Assembly: GCA_945860425.1 (NCBI GenBank)
Contig: CAMAQU010000009.1
Coordinates: forward strand, 1 to 17,699
Length of the DNA stretch: 17,699 nt
From: Sphingomonas paucimobilis
GTDB lineage: Bacteria; Pseudomonadota; Alphaproteobacteria; Sphingomonadales; Sphingomonadaceae
Reading direction: 5' to 3'
Positions 1 through 7,632 of this stretch are shown in pieces. The notes beneath the pieces were generated by a model. It did not search any database. It was not told the DNA's origin and was given only the letters and a program-made list of their open reading frames with translations. How positions within the stretch are numbered: the stretch's first letter is position 1; each line of letters opens with the position of its first letter. The position numbers and the translations under genes are program-made.

Positions 1-2
1 GG

Positions 3-1628
3 TTTGTTGACCATGGCACGATGCGCGATCGGCTGCGAGCAAGCCTGCGCGCGCTTCCCGATCTGGGTCGGGCGCTGGGGCGGCTGGCCGCCGGACGCGG
101 TGGTCCGCGTGACTTGGGTATGGTGCGCGATGGCCTGAATGAAGCGCGCTTGCTGCGCGAAGGGCTGGCGCGGATGGACGATCTTCCGCCCCTGATGCAG
201 CAACTTCTCCCTGCGCTGGAAGGGCATGGCGCGCTGGTGGATCACCTGTCGCGCGCGCTGGTGCCGTCGCCGCCCATAGAAGCCAGCCAAGGCGGATATA
301 TTGCCGAAGGCTATGATGCTGCGCTCGATGAGCTTCGGTCGCTCGGCGGGGATGGCAGGCACGCCATGGCGATGCTGGAGGCGCGCTATCGGGACCAGAC
401 CGGAATTTCGGGCCTGAAAATCAAACATAATAATGTCCTTGGCTATCATATTGAGGTGTCGGCCAAGAATGCCGATCCGCTGATGGTGGCGGACTCAGGA
501 TTTACCCACCGCCAAACATTGGCAGGCGTGGTGCGCTTTAATGCGCCAGAGCTGCATGAGTTGGCGATGAAGGTGACGCAAGCGGGCAGCCACGCTCTGG
601 CAGCAGAGGCGGCGCATCTCGAAGAGCTGACGGCCCTCACTCTGGCAAGCGCGCAGGCTATTGCGGCAACCGCAGATGTGCTCGCCCGATTGGATGTGGC
701 CTCGGCGCTGGCCGACCGCGCGATTGAGGGCGATTGGTGTCGGCCCAGCTTTGTTGCCGATGCGCGATTTGATGTGACAGCGGGCCGCCATCCGGTGGTG
801 GAAGCTGCCATTGCGCGTGAGGGCGGTCGCTTTGTCACCAATGATTGCGACCTCTCCCCTGAGTCGCGCCTTTGGCTTGTGACGGGCCCCAATATGGGCG
901 GTAAATCCACCTTTTTGCGGCAGAATGCGCTGATCGCGGTGCTGGCCCAATCGGGCTGTTTCGTACCCGCCCAATCGGTCACCCTTGGGCTGGTGGACCG
1001 TTTGTTCAGCCGCGTTGGTGCGTCGGATAATTTGGCGCGCGGTCGCTCGACTTTCATGGTCGAAATGGTCGAGACGGCGGCGATTTTGGCGCAAGCGACC
1101 GAGCGGAGTTTCATCATTTTGGATGAGGTTGGGCGCGGCACATCTACCTATGATGGCCTCGCTATTGCCTGGGCCGTTGTGGAGGCGGTGCATGAGGCCA
1201 ATCGCTGTCGCTGCCTCTTTGCCACCCATTATCATGAGTTGACGAGGCTTGCGGAAAAGCTCTCGGCCCTGTCTCTCCACCATGTGCGCGCGCGCGAATA
1301 TCGGGGGGATTTGGTGCTGCTGCATGAGTTGGGAAGCGGCCCGGCGGATCGCAGCTATGGTCTGGCCGTTGCTCGACTTGCGGGCTTGCCGCCCAAAGTC
1401 GTCGCGCGCGCCAAGGCCGTGCTCGACAAGCTGGAGGCGGGGCGTGATGCGACGGGCGGGCTGGCCGCCGGGTTAGATGATCTGCCTCTCTTTGCGGCCA
1501 CCAAGGTGGAAGAGGAGCGGGATCCGTTACGCGATGCTCTCTCCGCGCTGGATGTGGATGGACTCAGCCCGCGCGAGGCGCTGGATCAGCTGTATTTGCT
1601 CAGGCAGTTGATGCGCGCAGCCGGATAG
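3..1628 (+). CDS. mutS: DNA mismatch repair protein MutS (5' end missing)
   Basis: C-terminal 541 codons of MutS, which binds mismatches and, through its ATPase, recruits MutL. The reading frame is open to the left edge (frame beginning at base 3), so the ATG at 21 is an internal methionine. About 330 residues are missing, including the mismatch-binding domain with its Phe-x-Glu motif. What remains is the lever/clamp region and the complete ATPase. Counting from the Met at base 21, Walker A TGPNMGGKST is at residues 288-297 (bases 882-911). It is followed by GRSTFMVEM, Walker B FIILDEVGRGTSTYDGLA and the H-loop FATHYHELT. Near the C-terminus, DLPLF resembles a sliding-clamp binding peptide, and the end (LSPREALDQLYLLRQL) matches the MutS dimerisation tail. 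Stop TAG is at 1626-1628. Identification is very secure; only the start is outside the window. Confidence 0.97.
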   Translation, partial: FVDHGTMRDRLRASLRALPDLGRALGRLAAGRGGPRDLGMVRDGLNEARLLREGLARMDDLPPLMQQLLPALEGHGALVDHLSRALVPSPPIEASQGGYIAEGYDAALDELRSLGGDGRHAMAMLEARYRDQTGISGLKIKHNNVLGYHIEVSAKNADPLMVADSGFTHRQTLAGVVRFNAPELHELAMKVTQAGSHALAAEAAHLEELTALTLASAQAIAATADVLARLDVASALADRAIEGDWCRPSFVADARFDVTAGRHPVVEAAIAREGGRFVTNDCDLSPESRLWLVTGPNMGGKSTFLRQNALIAVLAQSGCFVPAQSVTLGLVDRLFSRVGASDNLARGRSTFMVEMVETAAILAQATERSFIILDEVGRGTSTYDGLAIAWAVVEAVHEANRCRCLFATHYHELTRLAEKLSALSLHHVRAREYRGDLVLLHELGSGPADRSYGLAVARLAGLPPKVVARAKAVLDKLEAGRDATGGLAAGLDDLPLFAATKVEEERDPLRDALSALDVDGLSPREALDQLYLLRQLMRAAG

Positions 1629-1647
1629 CGCCAATCCGCCTTGTGAC

Positions 1648-4440
1648 TTGATCAACAAACGCCCATATTCGGGTGATATGCCGCAGCTCTTCCATCTTGT
1701 GCCCCAACGCCGCGCGATCATTGAACGACGGCCCCTTTCTGATGCACTGTTGGCGTTGGAGGGGACGGATAAGGCGGCGTTGCGCACGGCCTCTGTTCAG
1801 GTGCTGCGTCCAGCACTTGAGGCAGGTCGGGCGGAAATTGCCCGCCGCCTTGCGCTGCGGCCCACCCAAGGGCGTGAGGCAGCGGCAAGCTACGCGTTTC
1901 TGACCGATCAGTTGCTGCGGCTTATCTTCGACTTCACCGTAGAGCGGCTCTACCCTTTAAATAATCCGACATCGGCGGAGCGGATCTCGCTCATTGCGGT
2001 TGGCGGCTATGGCCGGGGTGAAATGGCGCCCCAGTCAGACATCGATATCGCCTTCATCTTTCCCTATAAACAGACCGGCTGGTCAGAGCAGGTGGTTGAA
2101 TCCATGCTCTACACGCTGTGGGATTTGGGCCTGAAGGTTGGTCATAGCAGCCGTTCTCTTGATGAAATGGTGCGCATGGCAAAGGAGGATCTGACAATCC
2201 GGACCGCCATGCTGGAATCGCGCTATGTCTGGGGCGATGAGGTGCTTTATGATGAGGCTTCTGCCCGCTTTGCAGCCGACGTCGTGGCCGGAACGTCGCG
2301 CAGTTTCATCACCGATAAACTGGCCGAGCGCGATATGCGGCACAAGCGCATGGGCGATAGCCGCTATGTGGTGGAACCCAATTTGAAGGAGGGCAAGGGC
2401 GGCCTTCGGGATTTGCACACGCTTTTTTGGATTGGCAAATATCTTTACCGCGTCACCACTATTCCCGAGCTGGTGGACAAGGGACTGTTGACCGACGGAG
2501 AGCTGCGCCAATTCCAAAAGGCGGAGAATTTCCTTTGGGCCGTGCGCTGCCACCTTCATCTGATTGCCAAACGTCCAGAAGAACGGCTGACCTTTGATGT
2601 GCAGCGCGAGATTGCGGAACGGATGCGCTATAATGACCGCCCCGGCCGGTCGGCTGTTGAGCGGTTCATGCAGCATTATTTTTTGAATGCGAAAATGGTG
2701 GGTAATCTGACGGCGCTGTTCCTTGCGCATCTGGACGACACCCATGCCGCCAAGGGGCGCCGTTTCACCCTGCCAAGCCTTGCAGGCTTTCGCCGCAGCC
2801 CCAAAAAGCTCAACGGCTTTGTGCTGGACCGCGGGCGTTTGGCGCTGCCGTCAGACAGTTTTTTCTCTGAAGATCCGGTGCGCCTTGTTCAGATTTTTGC
2901 GCTGGCCGATTCTCAAGGGTTGGAAATCCACCCGCAGGCTATGCGGGCGGCCGCCCGCGATGCTGTGCTGATTGACACCAAGGTGCGCAATGATCCGCGT
3001 GCCAATGCGCTGTTCCTAGATGTTCTCACATCGCCGCGTGAGCCAGAGACCGTCTTGCGCTGGATGAATGAGGCAACCGTCTTTGGCCGATTTGTGCCTG
3101 ATTTTGGCCGGGTCGTCGCGCAGATGCAGTTTGATATGTATCACCATTATACGGTGGACGAGCATTCGATTCGGGCCATTGGTTTGCTGTCCCGAATTGA
3201 GAAGGGCTTGTTGGGGAGCGATCATCCGCTGACCACCGCCTTATTGCGGCAACTCATTTCCCGGCGCGCACTCTATGCGGCCGTTTTGTTGCATGACATC
3301 GCCAAGGGGCGGGGTGGCGACCATAGTGTTTTGGGGGCAGAGGTTGCACAGAAACTATGTCCTCGGCTGGGTCTTACTCCGGCCGAGACTGAGGCGGTCT
3401 CTTGGTTGGTCGAACATCATCTTTTAATGTCTGCCACGGCATTTAAGCGCGACTTGTCGGACTTTAAAACGGTGCTTGATTTTGCCGAGACGGTGCAATC
3501 GCCAGAGCGGCTTCGCCTGCTCCTTGCCCTGACCGTGGTGGATATCCGGGCGGTGGGTCCGGGGGTTTGGAACAGCTGGAAAAGGCAGCTGCTCACAGAT
3601 TTATTTGAGTCGGCCGAAGAGGTTTTGCGCCTCGGGCATAAACAGCGGGGCCGGGCAGACCGTGTGCGCGCCAAACAGGACGCGCTTGAGGGCGCGCTTG
3701 GCTGGCCCAAGACGCGTTTCGCAAGCTTTGCGCGCAGACTGCCAGAACCCTATTGGGTGGCTGAGCCCGACGATGTTCTGGCCAGCAATGCCCGCCAGAT
3801 TGAGGCGGCAGGCAATGCCAACCTGTCTATTTCTGCCACGGTTTACCCATCGCGCGGTGCCACATTGGTGACCGTCTATGCCGCCGACCATCCGGGCCTT
3901 TTTTACCGCATTGCAGGCGGTATCCATCTGGCGGGGGGCAGCATCATTGATGCACGTATTCACACGACCCGCGACGGCATGGCGCTCGATAATTTTCTGG
4001 TGCAGGATCCCTTGGGGCGCCCCTTTGACGACGCGCGCCAGCTGCAGCGAATTGAGCAAGCCATTGAAGAGGCACTCGCCAACCGGGCGCAGCTGGTTGA
4101 AAAGCTGGCGGCGCGGCCCTTATCGCGGGCCCGGGCCGAAGCATTCGACATTGCTCCCAACATCCTCATCGATAATCGGGCCTCCAACCGCTATACTGTA
4201 ATCGAAGCCAATGCGCGCGATCGGCCGGCCCTTCTCTATGACCTTGCCTTTGCGTTGTTTGAGGAACGGGTGACGATCCACTCAGCGCATATTGCAACCT
4301 ATGGCGAGCGCGCGGTCGACACATTTTATGTGACCGATTTGACCAACGATAAGATTGAAAGCGTCACGCGGTTGTCCGCGCTTGAGGCCCGTCTTTTGGC
4401 GGCGGCGTCCGACATGCGCCCGGCCATTCGCGCAGCCTAG
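1648..4440 (+). CDS. glnD: Bifunctional [protein-PII] uridylyltransferase / uridylyl-removing enzyme GlnD
   Basis: Cytoplasmic nitrogen sensor: uridylylates PII (GlnB/GlnK) when glutamine is low and removes UMP when it is high. The ~930-residue length is normal. Domain order is intact: nucleotidyltransferase with GGYGRGEMAPQSDID at about residues 119-133, whose acidic pair binds metal; the GlnD-type linker; an HD hydrolase domain with YHHYTVDEHS and the His-Asp pair LLHDIAKGRGGDHS at about 549-550; then two ACT domains starting near residues 741 and 849, expected to bind glutamine. The start is uncertain. TTG at 1648 lies 19 bases after mutS and extends the frame most; ATG at 1678 also works and gives MPQLFHLVPQRRAIIERR. 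Neither has a convincing Shine-Dalgarno. The short gap and lack of a terminator suggest co-transcription with mutS. Function is certain; start confidence is about even. Confidence 0.96.
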   Translation: MINKRPYSGDMPQLFHLVPQRRAIIERRPLSDALLALEGTDKAALRTASVQVLRPALEAGRAEIARRLALRPTQGREAAASYAFLTDQLLRLIFDFTVERLYPLNNPTSAERISLIAVGGYGRGEMAPQSDIDIAFIFPYKQTGWSEQVVESMLYTLWDLGLKVGHSSRSLDEMVRMAKEDLTIRTAMLESRYVWGDEVLYDEASARFAADVVAGTSRSFITDKLAERDMRHKRMGDSRYVVEPNLKEGKGGLRDLHTLFWIGKYLYRVTTIPELVDKGLLTDGELRQFQKAENFLWAVRCHLHLIAKRPEERLTFDVQREIAERMRYNDRPGRSAVERFMQHYFLNAKMVGNLTALFLAHLDDTHAAKGRRFTLPSLAGFRRSPKKLNGFVLDRGRLALPSDSFFSEDPVRLVQIFALADSQGLEIHPQAMRAAARDAVLIDTKVRNDPRANALFLDVLTSPREPETVLRWMNEATVFGRFVPDFGRVVAQMQFDMYHHYTVDEHSIRAIGLLSRIEKGLLGSDHPLTTALLRQLISRRALYAAVLLHDIAKGRGGDHSVLGAEVAQKLCPRLGLTPAETEAVSWLVEHHLLMSATAFKRDLSDFKTVLDFAETVQSPERLRLLLALTVVDIRAVGPGVWNSWKRQLLTDLFESAEEVLRLGHKQRGRADRVRAKQDALEGALGWPKTRFASFARRLPEPYWVAEPDDVLASNARQIEAAGNANLSISATVYPSRGATLVTVYAADHPGLFYRIAGGIHLAGGSIIDARIHTTRDGMALDNFLVQDPLGRPFDDARQLQRIEQAIEEALANRAQLVEKLAARPLSRARAEAFDIAPNILIDNRASNRYTVIEANARDRPALLYDLAFALFEERVTIHSAHIATYGERAVDTFYVTDLTNDKIESVTRLSALEARLLAAASDMRPAIRAA

Positions 4441-4448
4441 TCTTTATT

Positions 4449-4466
4449 AAGGGAAAATTAGCCCTT
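4449..4466 (+). terminator. Weak hairpin after glnD
   Basis: A 5-bp stem AAGGG/CCCTT closes an 8-base A/T-rich loop nine bases after the glnD stop. It has no U-tract, so it is at best a weak transcript end. It is the only terminator-like structure between glnD and the next promoter. Confidence 0.2.
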
Positions 4467-4474
4467 CGGAGCGA

Positions 4475-4503
4475 TTGACGTTAACGTAAACTCTTCCTAT
4501 CCC
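4475..4503 (+). promoter_or_regulatory. Operator-like palindrome overlapping a candidate promoter of the acyl-CoA dehydrogenase operon
   Basis: TTGACGTTAACGTAAA (4475-4490) is a 16-base inverted repeat with 7 of 8 half-site positions matching (TTGACGTT / AACGTAAA). Its first six bases also form a -35-like TTGACG, which sits 17 bases upstream of TATCCC (4498-4503), a plausible -10. From memory the palindrome resembles sites described for MerR-family LiuR-type regulators of branched-chain amino acid and acyl-CoA catabolism in proteobacteria. The symmetry is seen directly; the regulator is inference, and no regulator gene is present in this window. Confidence 0.55.
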
Positions 4504-4537
4504 ACTCGCCACGAGAGGGTAAACCGGAGACTCACCC

Positions 4538-5731
4538 ATGAATCTTGAATTCAGCCCCGAAGAATTGGCCTTCCAGCAGGAAGTGCGCACCTTCATTGCA
4601 GAAAATTATCCCGCCAATTTGCGCGGCAAGCAGGATGAGGGCGATGAGCTCTCCAAAGACGACTTCCTGAGCTGGCACCGCGTCCTGTACAAAAAGGGCT
4701 GGGTCGCCCCGGCTTGGCCGGTTGAATATGGCGGCACGGGCTGGACGGCAACGCAGCGCTATATCTGGTCGGAAGAAACCGCCCGGGCCGATTGCATTCG
4801 CTTGATGCCTTTTGGTCTGACCATGGTTGGCCCCGTGATCTACACCTTTGGTACGCCAGAGCAGAAGGCCAAGTTCCTGCCCCGCATCTTGTCGGGTGAG
4901 GATTGGTGGTGCCAGGGCTATTCCGAACCCGGTTCGGGCTCTGACCTTGCTTCCTTGCGCACCCGCGCGATCCGTGATGGGGACCATTATGTCGTCAATG
5001 GTCAAAAGACCTGGACGACAATGGCCCAGCATGCCGATTGGGGCTTCTTCCTTGTGCGAACCAATACGGACGCCAAGCAGCAGGAAGGCATTAGCTTCCT
5101 TCTGATCGACATGAAGTCGCCGGGCGTGACCGTGCGTCCGATCATCACCTTGGGTGGGGAGCATGAAGTGAACGAAGTTTGGCTGGAGGACGTCCGCGTT
5201 CCGGCTGAAAATCGTGTCTATGAAGAAGATAAGGGCTGGACCTGCGCCAAGTTCCTCCTCGCGCATGAGCGCACGGGGATTGCCGGTGTGGCGGCGTCCA
5301 AGCGCGGCGTTGAAAAGATTAAGTCTATTGCGCTGAGCGAAACCGATGGGGATCGCCCCTTGCTGTTGAACCCATTCTTCCGCCGCAAGGTGGCAGAATT
5401 GGAAATGGATCTGACCGCGCTTGAATTTACCGAATTGCGCACCCTGGCCGGCGAAGCTGCCGGCAAAGGCCCGGGGCCGGAATCAAGCCTGTTGAAGATT
5501 AAGGGCTCGGAAATTCAGCAGCGCATCACCGAACTCGCGTTGGAAGCGGCGGGCCATTATGGCGCGCCTTATTTCCGCGGCTTTGGCGAAGGCGATAATG
5601 AACACCCGATTGGTCCGGAATACGCAAATCGCGCGGCACCAACCTATTTCAACACCCGCAAGACGACCATCTATGGCGGGTCGAATGAAATTCAGCGCAA
5701 CATCATCGCCAAGATGGTGCTGGGGCTATAA
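4538..5731 (+). CDS. Acyl-CoA dehydrogenase, large subunit of PimC type
   Basis: FAD-dependent flavoenzyme that introduces the alpha-beta double bond into an acyl-CoA; cytoplasmic. The 397-residue length is typical. Visible family signatures are the N-terminal helical domain, the FAD-contacting CQGYSEPGSGSDLASLRTRA segment with NGQKTWTT in the middle beta domain, and the C-terminal TTIYGGSNEIQRNIIAKMVLGL. The canonical YEG glutamate of medium-chain enzymes is Gly here. A likely alternative catalytic base is Glu244 in AHERTGIAG, the position used by isovaleryl/long-chain types and by heteromeric FadE/ChsE-type enzymes. Shine-Dalgarno GGAGA (4526-4530) lies 7 bases before the ATG. The next gene encodes a partner-like protein, so a heterotetramer is inferred. 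Database entries for this family are often called pimeloyl-CoA dehydrogenase large subunit, but the true substrate cannot be read from sequence; branched-chain, dicarboxylic or polycyclic acyl-CoAs are all possible. Confidence 0.88.
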   Translation: MNLEFSPEELAFQQEVRTFIAENYPANLRGKQDEGDELSKDDFLSWHRVLYKKGWVAPAWPVEYGGTGWTATQRYIWSEETARADCIRLMPFGLTMVGPVIYTFGTPEQKAKFLPRILSGEDWWCQGYSEPGSGSDLASLRTRAIRDGDHYVVNGQKTWTTMAQHADWGFFLVRTNTDAKQQEGISFLLIDMKSPGVTVRPIITLGGEHEVNEVWLEDVRVPAENRVYEEDKGWTCAKFLLAHERTGIAGVAASKRGVEKIKSIALSETDGDRPLLLNPFFRRKVAELEMDLTALEFTELRTLAGEAAGKGPGPESSLLKIKGSEIQQRITELALEAAGHYGAPYFRGFGEGDNEHPIGPEYANRAAPTYFNTRKTTIYGGSNEIQRNIIAKMVLGL

Positions 5732-5740
5732 TTAATCTGC

Positions 5741-5840
5741 TCCCCTCCCGCTTGCGGGAGGGGCCGGGGGAGGATCTTTTGGGCGACGCGGCGCGCTGCG
5801 CCCCCTCCCTCCCCTAACCCTTCCGCCAAGCGAGAGGGGA
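5741..5840. repeat. REP-like composite inverted repeat between the two dehydrogenase genes
   Basis: The left arm (5741-5774) and right arm (about 5801-5840) are inverted, diverged copies of one another, together about 100 bp. The left arm contains a perfect 10-bp hairpin, CCCCTCCCGC-TT-GCGGGAGGGG (5742-5763). The right arm holds a diverged version (5818-5839), and between them GGGCG/CGCCC (5781-5785, 5799-5803) closes a smaller hairpin. The whole could fold as one large cruciform or as three hairpins. This layout resembles dispersed REP/BIME-type intergenic repeats common in sphingomonads and other alphaproteobacteria. It starts 9 bases after the large-subunit stop and ends shortly before the small-subunit ribosome binding site. 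Confidence 0.8.
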
Positions 5841-5863
5841 ACTTGATGTGGAGAGACGCAAAG

Positions 5864-6997
5864 ATGGATTTCAACTACACCGACACGCAGGATATGCTGC
5901 GCGATACGCTTGCCCGTTTCCTTGCAGACACCTATGATTTTGAATCGCGCAAAAAGATGATCGCCAGCGCCGATGGCCGCGATCCCGGCATCTGGCGCGC
6001 GCTTGCGACTGAGCTGGGCATTTTGTCCGCACCTTTTTCCGAAGAGCAAGGCGGCCTTGGCGGCGGCGCTTTGGAAAACATGATCATGATGGAAGAATTG
6101 GGCAAGGTCATTGCGATTGAGCCCTATCTTCAGACGGTTGTGATTGGCGGCGGCGCTTTGAAGGCTGCTGGCGGCGCGCTTGCGGATGCCGTCATCCCTG
6201 AAATCATCGGCGGCAATGTGATCATCGGCTTTGCCTATGCCGAACCGAAGGGGCGCTACGACCTCGCCAACCTGACGACAATTGCGAAGAAGGATGGCGC
6301 TGGCTTTGTGCTCAATGGGCATAAGGCGGTTGTCTATGCAGCCCCTTGGGCCACGCATCTGCTCGTCACAGCCCGCACCGGCGGCAGTCAGCGAGAGCGC
6401 AATGGCGTAGAGTTGTTCCTCATCGACGCCAATTTGCCCGGCGTCACGCGCCGTGATTATCCGACGGTGGATGGCTTTCGTGCGTCGGAAATCTATTTTG
6501 AGAATGTCTCCATTCCAGCGGGCGCGCATCTGCCCGGCGGCATCGATTTGGTCGAACAGATCGTTGACGAAGCGACGATGGCCGTGTGCGCCGAAGCTTG
6601 CGGCGTGACGCGCAAGCTGCATGAGGGCACGCTCGATTATTCAAAGCAGCGTCAGCAATTTGGTCAGCCCATTGGCCGCTTTCAGGTGCTGCAGCACCGT
6701 ATGGCGGACATGTTCCTTGAAGCCGAACAGATTATGTCGATGACTCTGATGGGCACGCTTCGGCTCGATCTTCCTGCCGATGAACGCAAAGCCGCGGTCA
6801 GCCTTGCCAAGGCGAAGGTTGCCCGGTCGGCAAATTTTGTCGGACAAAATGCCGTGCAAACCCATGGCGGTATTGGTATCACGCAAGAATTGGCAATCGG
6901 CCATTACTTCAAGCGTGCAACCATGATCGAGGGGCAGTTCGGTTCGGCGGACTGGCATCTGGATCGGTTTGAACAGCTGACCTATCCTAAGGGCTAA
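5864..6997 (+). CDS. Acyl-CoA dehydrogenase, small subunit of PimD type
   Basis: A 377-residue acyl-CoA dehydrogenase-fold protein, best matched to the small-subunit (PimD-like) class and expected to pair with the product of the gene at 4538-5731. Visible family segments are the N-terminal MDFNYTDTQDMLRDTLARFL, FAYAEPKGRYDL, LNGHKAVVYAAPWA, the C-terminal-domain helix RQQFGQPIGRFQVLQHRMADM, and THGGIGITQELAIGHYFKR. The usual C-terminal YEGT/YGGS..EIQ active-site motif is absent; the end reads IEGQFGSADWHLDRF. This fits a non-catalytic or FAD-interface subunit, as known for heteromeric acyl-CoA dehydrogenases. Start: ATG 5864 has GGAGAG (5850-5855) 8 bases upstream and gives the family-like N-terminus. 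An in-frame ATG at 5843 would add seven residues (MWRDAKM minus the last Met) and take its ribosome site from the repeat, so I prefer 5864. Confidence 0.85.
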   Translation: MDFNYTDTQDMLRDTLARFLADTYDFESRKKMIASADGRDPGIWRALATELGILSAPFSEEQGGLGGGALENMIMMEELGKVIAIEPYLQTVVIGGGALKAAGGALADAVIPEIIGGNVIIGFAYAEPKGRYDLANLTTIAKKDGAGFVLNGHKAVVYAAPWATHLLVTARTGGSQRERNGVELFLIDANLPGVTRRDYPTVDGFRASEIYFENVSIPAGAHLPGGIDLVEQIVDEATMAVCAEACGVTRKLHEGTLDYSKQRQQFGQPIGRFQVLQHRMADMFLEAEQIMSMTLMGTLRLDLPADERKAAVSLAKAKVARSANFVGQNAVQTHGGIGITQELAIGHYFKRATMIEGQFGSADWHLDRFEQLTYPKG

Positions 6998-7006
6998 AAT
7001 AGTTTC

Positions 7007-7525
7007 ATGATTACCTATCGAGCGCCGCGGCGAGACGAGGCCGCGGCACTCTTGGCTTTGGGCCGCAAAACTTTTGTCGAAACCTTTGGCCATCTCTATG
7101 CGCCAGAGGACCTCAGCTATTTTCTGCGCACCAGCTATGATGAGCGCACGGTCGCCGCACAATTGTCGAGCGACCGTTTTGTCATGCGCGTGGCCGAAGA
7201 GGCAGGCGAGCTGATTGGCTTTTGCAAAATGGGCCTCGACATGACGCTCGATTATGATTCTGGATCCCATCGCGCGATTGAGCTGAAGCAGCTTTATGTC
7301 TTTGGCACCTATCATGGGTCTGGCGTGGGGCAGACGTTGATGGATTGGGCCATATCAGAGGCCACGGCGCGTCAAGCGGATGAGATTGTTCTGTCGGTTT
7401 GGTCCGGGAATGCCAAGGGGCACCGATTTTATCAGCGCAATGGCTTTCGCTGGGTCGGCGACACCTATTTCATGGTCGGCAATCACCGCGATGATGAATA
7501 TCTTTATATGCGGCCAATGCGCTGA
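7007..7525 (+). CDS. GNAT-family N-acetyltransferase
   Basis: A 172-residue single-domain GNAT protein, predicted to transfer acetyl from acetyl-CoA to an amine on an unknown small molecule or protein. The acetyl-CoA binding motif A is clear: ELKQLYVFGTYHGSGVGQTLMDWAI from residue 92, with the pyrophosphate loop at H103-Q109 (the usual Gln/Arg of Q/RxxGxG is His here). Motif B follows as VLSVWSGNAKGHRFYQRNGFRWVG, with the conserved FYxxxGF. The gene starts 9 bases after the dehydrogenase stop with no clear Shine-Dalgarno, which suggests co-transcription and perhaps translational coupling. Being in an acyl-CoA operon may be coincidental. Substrate unknown. Confidence 0.87.
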   Translation: MITYRAPRRDEAAALLALGRKTFVETFGHLYAPEDLSYFLRTSYDERTVAAQLSSDRFVMRVAEEAGELIGFCKMGLDMTLDYDSGSHRAIELKQLYVFGTYHGSGVGQTLMDWAISEATARQADEIVLSVWSGNAKGHRFYQRNGFRWVGDTYFMVGNHRDDEYLYMRPMR

Positions 7526-7545
7526 TTTTATTTGTGAATGTCATC

Positions 7546-7620
7546 GTGCACATAGGCTAATGCTGCACCGCACAAAAAATCCTTGAAATTGGCTTCGCGC
7601 ACGCTTATTGTGCACCGCAA
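7546..7620 (+). promoter_or_regulatory. Phasin gene promoter with repeated TGCACCGCA operator-like sites
   Basis: TTGAAA (7583-7588), a 17-base spacer and TATTGT (7606-7611) make a good sigma-70-like promoter with a predicted start near 7618. TGCACCGCA occurs twice, at 7564-7572 (upstream of -35) and 7611-7619 (touching -10 and the start point); a further GTGCAC is at 7546-7551. A site placed over the start point suits a repressor. PhaR-type regulators bind TGC/GCA-rich sites at phasin promoters in other alpha- and betaproteobacteria, so PhaR is a reasonable but unproven candidate. Confidence 0.5.
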
Positions 7621-7632
7621 CATAATCGTGAG

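Noticed and set aside
446..1325. Long antisense open frames opposite mutS (446-1141 and 495-1325)
   Set aside because: No recognisable domain, no ribosome site, and they mirror the codon pattern of a highly conserved ATPase gene.
2083..2745. 220-codon antisense open frame opposite glnD
   Set aside because: The sense strand encodes an intact, conserved GlnD domain here; the antisense product has no family features.
5741..5840. Considered as a CRISPR or an insertion sequence end
   Set aside because: Only two inverted arms, no regularly spaced direct repeats, no transposase, no target duplication seen.
4532..6622. Antisense open frames of 244 and 296 codons opposite the acyl-CoA dehydrogenases
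   Set aside because: Low-complexity shadow translations of well-conserved genes; the second also runs through the REP-like repeat.
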